Shown: piece after piece, positions 36,447-45,533 of the stretch | How the letters are laid out: each line of letters opens with the position of its first letter | How positions within the stretch are numbered: position 1 is the stretch's first letter | Source of the DNA: an uncultured Paracoccaceae bacterium | Lineage (GTDB): Bacteria; Pseudomonadota; Alphaproteobacteria; Rhodobacterales; Rhodobacteraceae | Length of the DNA: 64,000 nt | Assembly (NCBI GenBank): GCA_947488175.1 | Contig: CANKYO010000001.1 | Coordinates: forward strand, 434,001-498,000 | Reading direction: 5' to 3' | Program-made: the position numbers and the translations under genes | Notes under the pieces: model-generated | Databases searched by the model: none | Told to the model about the DNA's origin: nothing | The model's input: only the letters and a program-made list of their open reading frames with translations

Positions 36447-39179
36447 CTAGGCCTCCTGTTTGCGCAATGACAGTCGGGCCAGCACAAGATAGATGACGCC
36501 CAAGATAATGAGGCCAAGATAATCCGTGACCATGTCGGACATGCCGCGCGCCTTGGCAAAACTGCCCACACTGATGTTCTGAAAATAGATCGCGGGAAAG
36601 AAGTGCCCCACCACCGCCTCACCGCCCTCAAGAGCAGCGGCGGGCGACAGAAAGCCTGAGAAGCTGAGCACCGGAACCTGCGTCAGTATCGCTGTCGCGA
36701 TCAGTGCAGCAACTTGTGTGCGAGTGAAGCTGGATACCAGAATTCCGAACGCGGTTGTCGCAAAGACATAAAGCAGGCCCGCCAATAGCAGTCCGAAGGT
36801 GGAGCCCTTGATCGTCAGGCCGAAATGAAAAACGGCCAACAGAACCAGCGTCAGAAAGCTCACAAAGCTCAGGATCACATATGGGATCTGCTTGCCCAGC
36901 AAGAACTCTTCTATCCAGGCGGGCGATGTGTAGAGATTGCTGATGGAACCCATCTCACGCTCACGGACAATTCCAATGGCCGCGATCATGGCCGGGATCA
37001 TCGCCATGATGATCATCAGCGTACCGGGCATAAGCGCAAAAACCGACTTGAAATCCTGATTGTAGCGAAATCGCGGCTCAATCCGGATGGGCAAATCTGC
37101 GGGTGTCGCCATCGGGGCCTCCCGCTGTTGCGCATGATAATACTGCAACAAGACACCCTGAACGTAGCCCTGGGCCGTTTCGGCCCGAAACGGCAGACTG
37201 CCATCGACAAACAGTCCGACCTCCGGCTGTCGCCCGGCAAGTGCATCATGTCCGAAACCGGGTGGAAAGCTGATCAGCATATTCAGCTCACCCGACAGCA
37301 TGCGCCGTTCCGCCTCGCGATCACTATGCGCGGGGGGTCGCAGCGCGAAATAGGGCGAGGCCGCAAAGGCGTCAATCAACTGGCGGGTATCTGCGCTTTG
37401 GTCGCGGTCGAGTACCGCAAAGCGTACATCTTCGACATCGAAAGAGATCCCGTAACCGAAGGTGAGCGCAAGGATGATTGGCCCGATAAGCGCAAAGGAC
37501 AACCGAATACGGTCGCGCAGCAATTCATAGCTTTCCCGTACCGCAAAGGCCCAGATGCGTGATGGCCGCGGCAAGATACCGCCCGTGTCCGGAGCCGTTT
37601 CCGATTGCGCGGTCAGCGTCTGGGACTGCTGCGATCTGGCCGCGTCAGAGACGCCTCCCTCCGCTGTTTGGATGTAGGCCACAAATGCATCGTCAAGGTT
37701 TTCGGCATTCTTTGCGTGGATCAGTTCCTCTGGCTCTCCGACAGCAAGAACCTTGCCCGCATGCATCAGCGAAATCCGGTCGCAATGCAGCGCCTCGCCC
37801 ATGAAGTGAGTCGATACGAAGATGGTGACGCCGTCGTCCCGAGACATCCGCCCGAGTGTGGCCCAGAACCGGTCGCGCGCCGCCGGGTCCACACCAGAGG
37901 TCGGCTCATCGAGGATCAGCATTTGTGGCTTGTGTAGGCAGGCGGCGGCCAATTGCAGCCGCTGCCGCTGGCCCAGCGGCAATTGCTCCGGCATCGCGTC
38001 TGCCACCGTATCCAGACCGAATTCATCGAGTGCCTGAAGGACGCTATCTGCGCGCACCTCGCTTGGAATACGATAGAGCCGCGCATGCAGGTCCAGATTG
38101 GCGCGGACGGACAGCTCGCGATAAAGCGAAAAGGATTGCGACATGTAGCCGACATCAAACCGTACGCCCAGGTCGTGACCTTCCACAGGCTCGCCCAGCA
38201 GCCAGGTGTGGCCGGACGTGGCTGGCAGCAGCCCGGTCAGCATCTTCATCGTCGTGGTCTTGCCGCAACCATTGGAGCCGAGAAAACCAAAGATTTCACC
38301 TTTCTCGATCCGGAAACTGACATCGTCAACGGCGGTGAAGTCCCCGAACCGGCGCGTGAGCCCTTCGGCGCGGATCACAGGCGGCCCGTCTGCCACTTGC
38401 AGTGGCGGGATGGCCAAGGACTGTCGGCTTGCGTCAGGCTGGTGCAGCCGCGCGAAAGCCGCCTCCAGATCAGGTGCGCCGGTCCGTGCCAGCACCTCGT
38501 CCACGCTGCCGTCTTCAAGCACGCGACCGCTATCCAAAACAACGACTCGATCAAATCCTGCTGCCTCCTGCATGTAGGCGGTGGCAACGATCAGGGTCAT
38601 CTGCGGCTGCTCGTCCCGGATCGCGTCGATCAGCGCCCAGAACTGACGGCGCGACAATGGATCGATCCCGGTCGTCGGCTCGTCGAGGATCAGCAGCTCT
38701 GGATCATGCAGCAAAGCACAACAAAGCGACAGCTTTTGCTTCATGCCTCCCGACAACTGGCCAGCTGGTCGGTCGCGGAATGATGCCAGACCGACAGCGT
38801 TCAATAGGCGTTCAATGCGCTGCCGCAGCGGCACCCGCCTGACGCCGAAAAGCCTGCCGATGAAATCGAGATTTTCGACCACCGACAGGTACGGATATAG
38901 GTTCCGGCCCAACCCTTGCGGCATGAAGGCCAGCCGATGCGAAATCCTGTCGCGATGCGTCTGCGACCGCATGTCGCCGCCAAACGCCAAGATTTTGCCA
39001 TCCTGCAATTTGCGCATGCCGGACAGCAATCCCAAAAGCGTCGATTTTCCGACCCCATCAGGGCCGATGATTGCTGTTGTCGTGCCGGGCTGAAACGAAA
39101 GCGACACATCGGCCAGTGCCTGAACTTGCCGGTAGCGGTGGCCCACCTCCTTGCAAAGCAATGTCGCCTCACGGCCCAT
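36447..39179 (-). CDS. RbbA-like fusion: two ABC ATPase domains plus ABC-2 permease
   Basis: Protein of 910 residues, the length of RbbA. Domain 1 (about 5-235): Walker A GPDGVGKST, signature LSGGMKQKLSL, Walker B LLILDEP. Domain 2 (about 270-495): GSNGCGKTT, signature replaced by LPLGQRQRLQL, Walker B LILDEPTSG. The C-terminal third is an ABC-2 permease with one early helix, a periplasmic domain and five late helices; RIRLSFALIGPIILALTFGYG and REREMGSISNLYTSP mark it. With the HlyD protein and the next permease it forms the yhiI-rbbA-yhhJ arrangement, thought to export small molecules. It overlaps the HlyD gene by 11 bases. Confidence 0.88.
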   Translation of the reverse strand: MGREATLLCKEVGHRYRQVQALADVSLSFQPGTTTAIIGPDGVGKSTLLGLLSGMRKLQDGKILAFGGDMRSQTHRDRISHRLAFMPQGLGRNLYPYLSVVENLDFIGRLFGVRRVPLRQRIERLLNAVGLASFRDRPAGQLSGGMKQKLSLCCALLHDPELLILDEPTTGIDPLSRRQFWALIDAIRDEQPQMTLIVATAYMQEAAGFDRVVVLDSGRVLEDGSVDEVLARTGAPDLEAAFARLHQPDASRQSLAIPPLQVADGPPVIRAEGLTRRFGDFTAVDDVSFRIEKGEIFGFLGSNGCGKTTTMKMLTGLLPATSGHTWLLGEPVEGHDLGVRFDVGYMSQSFSLYRELSVRANLDLHARLYRIPSEVRADSVLQALDEFGLDTVADAMPEQLPLGQRQRLQLAAACLHKPQMLILDEPTSGVDPAARDRFWATLGRMSRDDGVTIFVSTHFMGEALHCDRISLMHAGKVLAVGEPEELIHAKNAENLDDAFVAYIQTAEGGVSDAARSQQSQTLTAQSETAPDTGGILPRPSRIWAFAVRESYELLRDRIRLSFALIGPIILALTFGYGISFDVEDVRFAVLDRDQSADTRQLIDAFAASPYFALRPPAHSDREAERRMLSGELNMLISFPPGFGHDALAGRQPEVGLFVDGSLPFRAETAQGYVQGVLLQYYHAQQREAPMATPADLPIRIEPRFRYNQDFKSVFALMPGTLMIIMAMIPAMIAAIGIVREREMGSISNLYTSPAWIEEFLLGKQIPYVILSFVSFLTLVLLAVFHFGLTIKGSTFGLLLAGLLYVFATTAFGILVSSFTRTQVAALIATAILTQVPVLSFSGFLSPAAALEGGEAVVGHFFPAIYFQNISVGSFAKARGMSDMVTDYLGLIILGVIYLVLARLSLRKQEA

Positions 39180-40197
39180 CTGGCAGCCTGATTTGCAGAT
39201 TTTCGGGCCACGGTATGCTGGGATCGAGTCTCAGATGCGCATCACCGGTGTAGCCCGCCCTGACACAGGCACGGTATCGGTCCAGCAGTTCGGACGATAT
39301 CTGTAGTTTCACACGATACATGAGCTTTTCACGCTCATTGACTGTCTGGACCGCCTTAGGCGTAAACTGAGCCTCGGAAGAGACGAAAGACACACTTGCA
39401 GGCAGGACGAAATTCGGGGCGGCATCCAGAACGATCCGCGCCTCTGCCCCGACTGTAATAGCGCCCGCTTCGCTGGTTGGCAAAAACACCGTCATATAGA
39501 CGTCGGATATGTCCAGCAGCGTCGCAACCCGCGCGCCCGGACCGACCACGGTCCCCGGTTGGACCAGCCGGTACTCGACGCGTCCGCCAACCGGTGCATG
39601 CAGTGTCATCTCCTCAATCCTTATCTCTAGGCGCCGAACATAAGCTTCCGCCTGTTGCTCGGCGGCTTCTGCGGTCGCCACAGCGGCATGTGCCCCCAGC
39701 AGGTTGGCCTCGGCAATCGCATGTTGCGCGGTCCGGCGTTCTAAATCGGCTGTTGACGCGACCTGCCGCCGCTCCAGATCGACCGCGCGCGCAAGCTCCA
39801 GTTCCGACAAATCATGTTCGGCCTCGCGAAGCGCGACCTCTGCTTTCGCCCGGGCGATCCCTTGGCCGGCACTACGCACCTCAGCCTCGGCAGCGGCCAA
39901 TTCTGCCATCGGTCCAGACGTTTTGAGCACCGCAACAATATCGCCTGCAATAACGGTATCACCCTCGCGCACTCGAATTTCGGCGATCTGACCGCCGTAT
40001 TCCGTGGCAACATCAACGCGCTCCACCTCAATGCGCCCGTTGGCGGTGACAATGCCGTTGTCGGAACTGCGCCCACTAATTCTGCCGTCCCACCCGAAGA
40101 TCGCGGCAGCCCCAACAAGCAGGCCGAGCACCAACGCGCCGCGACCGAGCCATTTTTTTCCAGAACTACCTACCGAGGTCGAAGATGAAACTGTCAT
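39169..40197 (-). CDS. HlyD-family periplasmic adaptor
   Basis: Membrane-fusion protein of 342 residues: one N-terminal helix (about 16-36), a biotinyl-lipoyl half (NGRIEVERVDVATEYGGQIAEIRVREGDTV), a long Ala/Glu/Arg coiled-coil hairpin (about 95-200), the second lipoyl half (LHAPVGGRVEYRLVQPG) and a beta-barrel domain. It connects the ABC pump to an outer-membrane channel not encoded here. First gene of the exporter operon. Confidence 0.88.
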   Translation of the reverse strand: MTVSSSTSVGSSGKKWLGRGALVLGLLVGAAAIFGWDGRISGRSSDNGIVTANGRIEVERVDVATEYGGQIAEIRVREGDTVIAGDIVAVLKTSGPMAELAAAEAEVRSAGQGIARAKAEVALREAEHDLSELELARAVDLERRQVASTADLERRTAQHAIAEANLLGAHAAVATAEAAEQQAEAYVRRLEIRIEEMTLHAPVGGRVEYRLVQPGTVVGPGARVATLLDISDVYMTVFLPTSEAGAITVGAEARIVLDAAPNFVLPASVSFVSSEAQFTPKAVQTVNEREKLMYRVKLQISSELLDRYRACVRAGYTGDAHLRLDPSIPWPENLQIRLPDGP

Positions 40198-40850
40198 AGC
40201 CCATCACCTATCTCGGCGAGGTAGCGCGTGCTTTGATTTTGCTCAATTGATTGGGTTTCATCACCAGCTGCCGGGCGGAAACAATGAAGTACTAAGACGC
40301 ATTCCAATATACCGCTTGCTGTAGTCCGAGTGCGTATCCAACGGGCGGACGGCTTTGTTGCACAAATCAGTTGAAGGAGTTCATGTTTTGAACCAGCGTG
40401 GTAGTTGGCTGCCACGAGCATCTGGAGCAGGTAGGATAGCGTTCCTTCGCTACACCGTGCTCAAACTGGCAAGATGCGGACTTTGCTGCCATTTAGTTGC
40501 CGTACATGAATGTCGGCTCAAGGGCATCTGTAGAGCAGCGAAGGTCTATTATCAGAACGGAAACAATGAGCTCGTATCGCCTGTGCTAAGCCAGATGATG
40601 GGTGCGAGTAGCGGTCCATTGTTTATGCGATGGAAGCAGACTGTCGCGCCGCGAAAGCCCTTGTCAGCGAAGCCTATCGAGCAGGTGATTCACTGATTTG
40701 GAAACCCGCCGAACAGATAGCGCGCTTGGCGTGGTAGCAGCAATCCAAGAGCGCTTCGGCCGGCAATCTCTGAGGGGACTGTTCGCGCCTTTACATAGTT
40801 AGCATACTCTTGGAATTAGCGACTGATGTATTGAATTGCCTCTCAAATAC
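40198..40850. other. Degraded region with an IS end
   Basis: No intact gene. GGCTTTGTTGCACAAATCAG at 40350-40369 looks like the terminal repeat of an IS5-group element (compare IS903), but no transposase follows. Short frames downstream match nothing I recognise. Confidence 0.5.
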
Positions 40851-40855
40851 CGCCG

Positions 40856-41200
40856 TTGCTTCAGCCAAAGGGAGAGGCCGCGAAAGAAACCCTTTTAGAT
40901 ATCCTTGGAGATCAGCGAGAAGTGGATGCGCGCCGGAATGCCGGCCGCCTTGCAGAGGGCGGGCAACAGCGTGGCCTTCGTGTTGCATTGCCAGTGTCTC
41001 AGCCGGACGGTGCCCGACGCTTTCACATAGTCACCGTCCTTTGGACAGCCGAACTGGATATCTTCGCGAAAAAGTAGAAATTCGTTCAAGTTTGCCGCGC
41101 ACTGTGGTCTCGGAATGAGTTAAACGAGCAGCCAATTCTTTGATGGTCGGATGATCGTAGTCGGCAAGAATGTTCATAGATTCAGATGGCCTGATCCAGC
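40856..41200 (-). pseudogene. Remnant of a transglutaminase-like cysteine protease family gene
   Basis: Minus-strand pieces in three frames line up to one family. DYDHPTIKELAARLTHSETTVRGKLERI leads, then FREDIQFGCPKDGD and HWQCNTKATLLPALCKAAGIPARIHFSLISKDI with the nucleophile Cys in WQCNTK, and after a further shift KGFLSRPLPLAE. At least two frameshifts and a stop separate them, and the His/Asp part is lost. The gene is dead and lies at the right edge of the efflux island. Confidence 0.65.
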
Positions 41201-41343
41201 TGCCGCTCGCTTTGATGCAAGTCAACGTTTCGCTTCAGCTGCGAGCCGCGATTTCTTTGTTGCAAAAACCAAGAGCGGTACCTTATCGGGCTTGGTAGCG
41301 TTCTTCTCCGATAGCCTACTAGTTTGAAACAACTGCACAGTTC

Positions 41344-41805
41344 TCATGCGTCAAGTCGTTCAACACTCCCGTCCAGATCCATCAACAACAGCTCTATCTG
41401 AAGGTCTGGCTCACGCGTCTTGATTTCGTCGGCCAGCGCTTCCATCCAGACCATGTGGATCGCAGTTTCCCCCTCGCGTTCATCTGCACAGTCCTGACCG
41501 ACAAAGGCCTTGCAAGCACCGCAATCACGGTGGTCGATCACGATGATCTTGCGAATGCCGTGCAGATTACGGGCCAGTTTGACGTGTTGCCAGAAGGTTT
41601 CGGCCCAGGCGTTAGTTTCATCCGCCATGACACCAATGGCACCACCAGCCAGCACGATCTGGTCGTATTTGCCTCGCAAGCCACGCGCCGCGAGGTAGTC
41701 CGCAACCGGCGTGATCAGACGATAGTCCATGCAATTGAGCACCAAAGCCTCAGTCTGATGTGACGCGTCCGGTGCGTTTTGCGGCTTTTCTATTGCCATA
41801 TCCAT
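41344..41805 (-). CDS. Beta-carbonic-anhydrase-like protein
   Basis: Protein of about 153 residues with the zinc motif of beta-carbonic anhydrases: CMDYR (Cys-x-Asp-x-Arg) and later HRDCGAC (His-x-x-Cys). It is shorter than classic enzymes, which have 200 residues or more. The ATG at 41805 has AGGAG seven bases before it; the frame extends 20 codons up without a ribosome site. It is 60 bases behind the persulfide hydrolase gene in the same direction, so it may supply or remove bicarbonate, or bind another small anion, during sulfide oxidation. Confidence 0.75.
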   Translation of the reverse strand: MDMAIEKPQNAPDASHQTEALVLNCMDYRLITPVADYLAARGLRGKYDQIVLAGGAIGVMADETNAWAETFWQHVKLARNLHGIRKIIVIDHRDCGACKAFVGQDCADEREGETAIHMVWMEALADEIKTREPDLQIELLLMDLDGSVERLDA

Positions 41806-41865
41806 GGCTTTGCTCCTGTCGAATGTGTGGCGGGGCGGTCTGTCGCCGCCCCGCGCCTTGCACAA

Positions 41866-42729
41866 TCAAAGCTGGTTGATCGGCACTTTGAGGTAGGACA
41901 CGCCGTTATCTTCGGCCGGTGGCATTTCGCCAGCCCGGATATTCACCTGCACAGAGGGCAAGATCAGCGTCGGCATGTCCAGCGTGGCATCGCGTGCCTC
42001 ACGCATTGCGACAAACTCATCCTCGGTCTGGCCTGCGCCAATGTGAACGTTGCTCGTGCGCTCCTCGCCGACGGTGGTTTCCCATTTGTACTCATCACGG
42101 CCTGGTGCCTTGTAGTCGTGGCACATGTAAAGTGTCGTCTCATCCGGCAGGGCGAGGATTTTCTGGATTGAACGGTACATCACACGCGCATCTCCACCGG
42201 GGAAATCGGCGCGTGCCGTGCCATAATCAGGCATGAAAAGCGTATCGCCCACAAAGGCCGCGTCACCGGCAACATAGGTCATGCAGGCGGGGGTGTGGCC
42301 AGGCGTATGCATCGACTTGATCGTCATGCCGCCAACGGTGAATTCCTCACCATCCTCAAACAGATGTTCAAACTGGCTGCCATCGGTCTGAAAGCCTTTC
42401 TCTACGTTAAAGACCTTGGCAAAAACGTCCTGCACGTCCTTGATATGCGCCCCAACCCCGGTGGTCCCGCCCAATTTTTCCCTCAGATAGGGGGCGGCGC
42501 TGAGATGGTCGGCATGGGCGTGGGTTTCCAAAATCCACTCCACCGTCAGATCGTTCTCTTTAACGTAGGCGATAATGTCGTCGGCTGACGCCGTGCTGGT
42601 ACGGCCTGACTTTGGGTCAAAGTCGAGCACGGAATCAAGGATCGCACAGCTTTGGCTGTTTGGGTCTTTGACCACATAGGACACCGTATTGGTGGGTTCA
42701 TCAAAGAATGCTTTTACTTCTGGGGTCAT
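41866..42729 (-). CDS. blh: Persulfide-dioxygenase-type MBL hydrolase (Blh family)
   Basis: MBL-fold enzyme of 287 residues. The metal motif THAHADHLSAAPYLREK lies near residue 80, followed by HTPGHTPACMTY, VGDTLFMPDYGTARADFPGGD and MCHDY. This pattern is that of ETHE1/Blh enzymes, which oxidise glutathione persulfide to sulfite. Genes of this type are repressed by BigR/SqrR, and such a gene is divergent here. GAAAGGAG precedes the ATG at 42729; the frame runs 8 codons further. Confidence 0.85.
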   Translation of the reverse strand: MTPEVKAFFDEPTNTVSYVVKDPNSQSCAILDSVLDFDPKSGRTSTASADDIIAYVKENDLTVEWILETHAHADHLSAAPYLREKLGGTTGVGAHIKDVQDVFAKVFNVEKGFQTDGSQFEHLFEDGEEFTVGGMTIKSMHTPGHTPACMTYVAGDAAFVGDTLFMPDYGTARADFPGGDARVMYRSIQKILALPDETTLYMCHDYKAPGRDEYKWETTVGEERTSNVHIGAGQTEDEFVAMREARDATLDMPTLILPSVQVNIRAGEMPPAEDNGVSYLKVPINQL

Positions 42730-42877
42730 ATCGCGACTCCTTTCTTGTTTCATTGTGAACGGTCTTTCCCCGCCCCTGATTGATCATTCTCAGTTTCAGG
42801 CCCCGTTTTCCGGGTAGGTTCGGGAAAGTACCGCCTTGCCCTTGACGAGATAGGAATGCCTTCTTATCTGCGCAAGT

Positions 42878-43201
42878 ATGAATATAAAAGAAATGCAAAC
42901 GACCGCAGACGATATCTGCGAAATCATGACGCTACTGTCCAATCGCAGTCGCCTGATGATCCTTTGCCTGCTGAGCGAAAGTGAAAAGTCGGTGGGGCAA
43001 CTCGCGGAAGCCATCGGTTCCCGTGATACTGCTGTTTCCCAGCAACTCGCCGTCTTGCGGCGCGAGCGGATCGTGAAGGCCAGGCGTGAAGGGCAAACGA
43101 TGTACTACCGCATTGTGCGTGACGACATCGGGAGAATGCTGGCGTTTTTGTATGACACTTACTGTGCTGATGGCGCAGAGACCAAGGAGACTGACCAATG
43201 A
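42878..43201 (+). CDS. ArsR-family persulfide-sensing repressor (SqrR/BigR type)
   Basis: Winged-helix repressor of 107 residues, SRDTAVSQQLAVLRRERIVKARREG as recognition region. C30 (LMILC) and C96 (DTYCADG) are 66 residues apart, exactly as C41 and C107 of SqrR; an extra C14 lies near the N-terminus as in BigR-type proteins. It would release DNA when a polysulfide bridge forms. It is divergent from blh and overlaps the rhodanese gene by four bases, so it controls both arms. Confidence 0.92.
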   Translation: MNIKEMQTTADDICEIMTLLSNRSRLMILCLLSESEKSVGQLAEAIGSRDTAVSQQLAVLRRERIVKARREGQTMYYRIVRDDIGRMLAFLYDTYCADGAETKETDQ

Positions 43202-43755
43202 CTCTGAAAAAAATTGACCCAAGAACCGCTCAAAAATGGATGCACGAAGGCAAGGCCGTTCTGATCGACGTGCGTGAACCGGATGAATACATCAAGGAAC
43301 ACGTCCCCGAAGCACATCTTGTTCCACTGTCAGGTTTCAACCCTGAAGATTTCCCGCAAGAGCACGACAAGATAGCCGTGTTTCACTGCCGCAGCGGTGG
43401 CCGTACCGAAGCATCCGCAGCTCAGATCCTACAAACCGGTTTCCGGGAGGCCTATCAGTTGGAGGGCGGCATTCAAGCCTGGCGCGCTGCTGGTTTGCCT
43501 GTAAACGAAAACGCCAAGGCGCCGATCAGCATCATGCGACAGGTGCAGATCACCGCAGGCAGCCTTGTCCTGCTGGGCATCGTGCTGGCTGTGCTGATCA
43601 ACCCTTGGTTCGCAGCCCTTAGTGCCTTTGTCGGCGCGGGCCTGACCCAGGCGGGGATCACAGGCAACTGCGCGATGGCGACCATACTCAAGCACATGCC
43701 TTGGAACCGCATCATTGCAAGCCAACAAGGCTTGCCCACTGCAGCCAGAGCATAA
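43198..43755 (+). CDS. Rhodanese domain fused to DUF2892 membrane domain
   Basis: Protein of 185 residues. Residues 1-100 are a rhodanese domain with VLIDVREPDEY and the catalytic loop CRSGGRT; the rest is a DUF2892 membrane hairpin (two helices, NPWFAALSAFVGAGLTQAGITGNCAMA) that anchors it to the inner membrane. It would pass sulfane sulfur near the membrane. The conserved Cys of GNCAMA is present. It overlaps the repressor gene by four bases. Confidence 0.9.
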   Translation: MTLKKIDPRTAQKWMHEGKAVLIDVREPDEYIKEHVPEAHLVPLSGFNPEDFPQEHDKIAVFHCRSGGRTEASAAQILQTGFREAYQLEGGIQAWRAAGLPVNENAKAPISIMRQVQITAGSLVLLGIVLAVLINPWFAALSAFVGAGLTQAGITGNCAMATILKHMPWNRIIASQQGLPTAARA

Positions 43756-43766
43756 GGAGAAGACCG

Positions 43767-45512
43767 ATGCAGACCGGGATGCTGAAAAGGTATCTGCCTA
43801 TTCTGGAGTGGATGCCGGGGTATAACCGTCAAATGCTGGCCAACGATGGCATGGCCGGTCTGATTGTAGCGATTATGTTGGTGCCGCAGGGCATGGCCTA
43901 TGCCCTGCTAGCTGGTCTGCCACCAGAGGTGGGCCTGTATGCCAGCATCGTCCCGCTGATTTTCTACGGGTTGTTGGGGAGCAGCCGCGCGCTGGCCGTG
44001 GGACCAGTGGCCATCGTCTCGTTGATGGTCGCCACAACCTTAGGCACCCTGGCCGAAGCCGGGTCTGTAGGCTACCTCGCCGGGGCTGTGCTTTTAGCGT
44101 TCCTCAGCGGGGCGATCCTGTTGGGGATGGGGTTGGCGCGGTTGGGTTTCCTCGTGAACTTTCTCAGCCATCCGGTCATTTCCGGATTTTCCAGTGCTGC
44201 GGCACTGGTCATCGGGTTTTCGCAGCTCAAGCACCTCTTGGGCTTTGATATCCCACGCAGTCACCTGATTACTGAAACAATCGGGCATGCGATCACCCAT
44301 ATCGGCCAAATTAATCTTGCCACCTTCGGCATTGCAGCCGTATCGCTGACGATCTTGCTGGTCTGGAAAGGCCGCATGACTGGGTGGATGAAAGGTGCAG
44401 GCGTCAACGCTTCGGTGACTGATGCCGTATCCAAATCAGGCCCGTTGGTAGCCGTGCTGGTCACAACCTTGGCGGTCTGGTTCTTTGGCCTAAATCAAAG
44501 CGCAAGCGTCAGTATCGTCGCCGATATCCCCGCAGGTCTGCCGCCCTTCGCAATGCCCGCATTCGATCTTTCATTGATGCAGCAAATGCTGCCAGCCGCA
44601 CTGCTGATCTCACTCGTTGGCTTTCTGGAAAGCGTCTCGGTCGCGAAATCGCTCGCCAGTAAACGTCGTCAAAAAATCGACGCCAATCAGGAACTGGTGG
44701 CCCTGGGAGCGGCCAATATCGGGGCATCATTCACCGGGGGCTATCCTGTCACCGGTGGCTTCAGCCGATCGTTGGTGAACTTCACAGCAGGCGCTGTCAC
44801 GCCATTGGCCTCTATCATCACTGCAGTGTTGGTCGGGATCACCGTTCTGTTGCTAACCCCCCTGCTCTACTTCCTGCCGAAAGCGACACTGGCAGCAGTT
44901 ATCGTGGTGGCCGTAGCCAACCTGATCGATTTCAAGATCGTGCGCGAGACCTGGGCCTATAACAAAACCGACGCTCTGTCGCTGATCGTGACCTTCGTGG
45001 CGGTGCTGACCATCGGTATTGAATTGGGTATCGTCATCGGTGCCGGTCTGTCCATCGCGCTGTATCTTTATCGGACCAGCCGCCCCCACATCGCTGTGGT
45101 CGGACGGGTCGGCGAGACCGAGCACTTCCGCAACGTGCTGCGCCACAAGGTGCACACCGATGAAGACATACTGATCGTACGGGTCGACGAAAGCCTCTAT
45201 TTTGCCAATACGGCCTATCTTGAGGATGAGTTGCTGGCCCGCGTCGCGGATCAGTCGCAGATCAACCACTTGGTGCTCATCATGTCTGCAGTCAACTTCA
45301 TCGATGCCAGTGCATTAGAGACACTGGAGACACTGATTGAGCGGCTGCACGACTCCGGTGTCACACTGCACATGGCCGAAGTGAAAGGGCCTGTTATGGA
45401 CAAGCTACAGCGCGTTGATTTTGAAGACACCTTGGGTCAGGGCCACGTCTATCTTAGCACACATGAGGCGATTGCAGATCTAAAGGCCAGTCTTGGGGCA
45501 AAGGCCGCCTGA
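43767..45512 (+). CDS. SulP-family anion transporter with STAS domain
   Basis: Inner-membrane protein of 581 residues of the SLC26/SulP family, about 12 to 14 helices. MLVPQGMAYALLAGLPPEVGLYA is the first signature, and FTGGYPVTGGFSRSLVN lies in the anion-binding region. A STAS domain closes the protein (IVRVDESLYFANTAYLEDEL, MSAVNFIDASALETL). Position in a sulfide operon suggests sulfate, sulfite or bicarbonate as substrate. AAGGAGA precedes the ATG at 43767, 11 bases after the rhodanese stop; the long upstream frame is not used. Confidence 0.9.
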   Translation: MQTGMLKRYLPILEWMPGYNRQMLANDGMAGLIVAIMLVPQGMAYALLAGLPPEVGLYASIVPLIFYGLLGSSRALAVGPVAIVSLMVATTLGTLAEAGSVGYLAGAVLLAFLSGAILLGMGLARLGFLVNFLSHPVISGFSSAAALVIGFSQLKHLLGFDIPRSHLITETIGHAITHIGQINLATFGIAAVSLTILLVWKGRMTGWMKGAGVNASVTDAVSKSGPLVAVLVTTLAVWFFGLNQSASVSIVADIPAGLPPFAMPAFDLSLMQQMLPAALLISLVGFLESVSVAKSLASKRRQKIDANQELVALGAANIGASFTGGYPVTGGFSRSLVNFTAGAVTPLASIITAVLVGITVLLLTPLLYFLPKATLAAVIVVAVANLIDFKIVRETWAYNKTDALSLIVTFVAVLTIGIELGIVIGAGLSIALYLYRTSRPHIAVVGRVGETEHFRNVLRHKVHTDEDILIVRVDESLYFANTAYLEDELLARVADQSQINHLVLIMSAVNFIDASALETLETLIERLHDSGVTLHMAEVKGPVMDKLQRVDFEDTLGQGHVYLSTHEAIADLKASLGAKAA

Positions 45513-45533
45513 GCCTAGCCTCAGAAATCACCA

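Noticed and set aside
40236..40256. CTCAATTGATTGGG upstream of the HlyD gene as an FNR box
   Set aside because: It lacks the N4-spaced second half-site TCAA; only one half matches.
40355..40696. 113-codon plus-strand frame after the IS-like end
   Set aside because: The translation has no family features and lies in degraded sequence.
42740..42877. A full ATTC-N8-GAAT operator in the blh/repressor spacer
   Set aside because: Only the GAAT half in TATGAATATA is present; the partner position reads CTGC. A different operator form is likely, but I cannot point to it.
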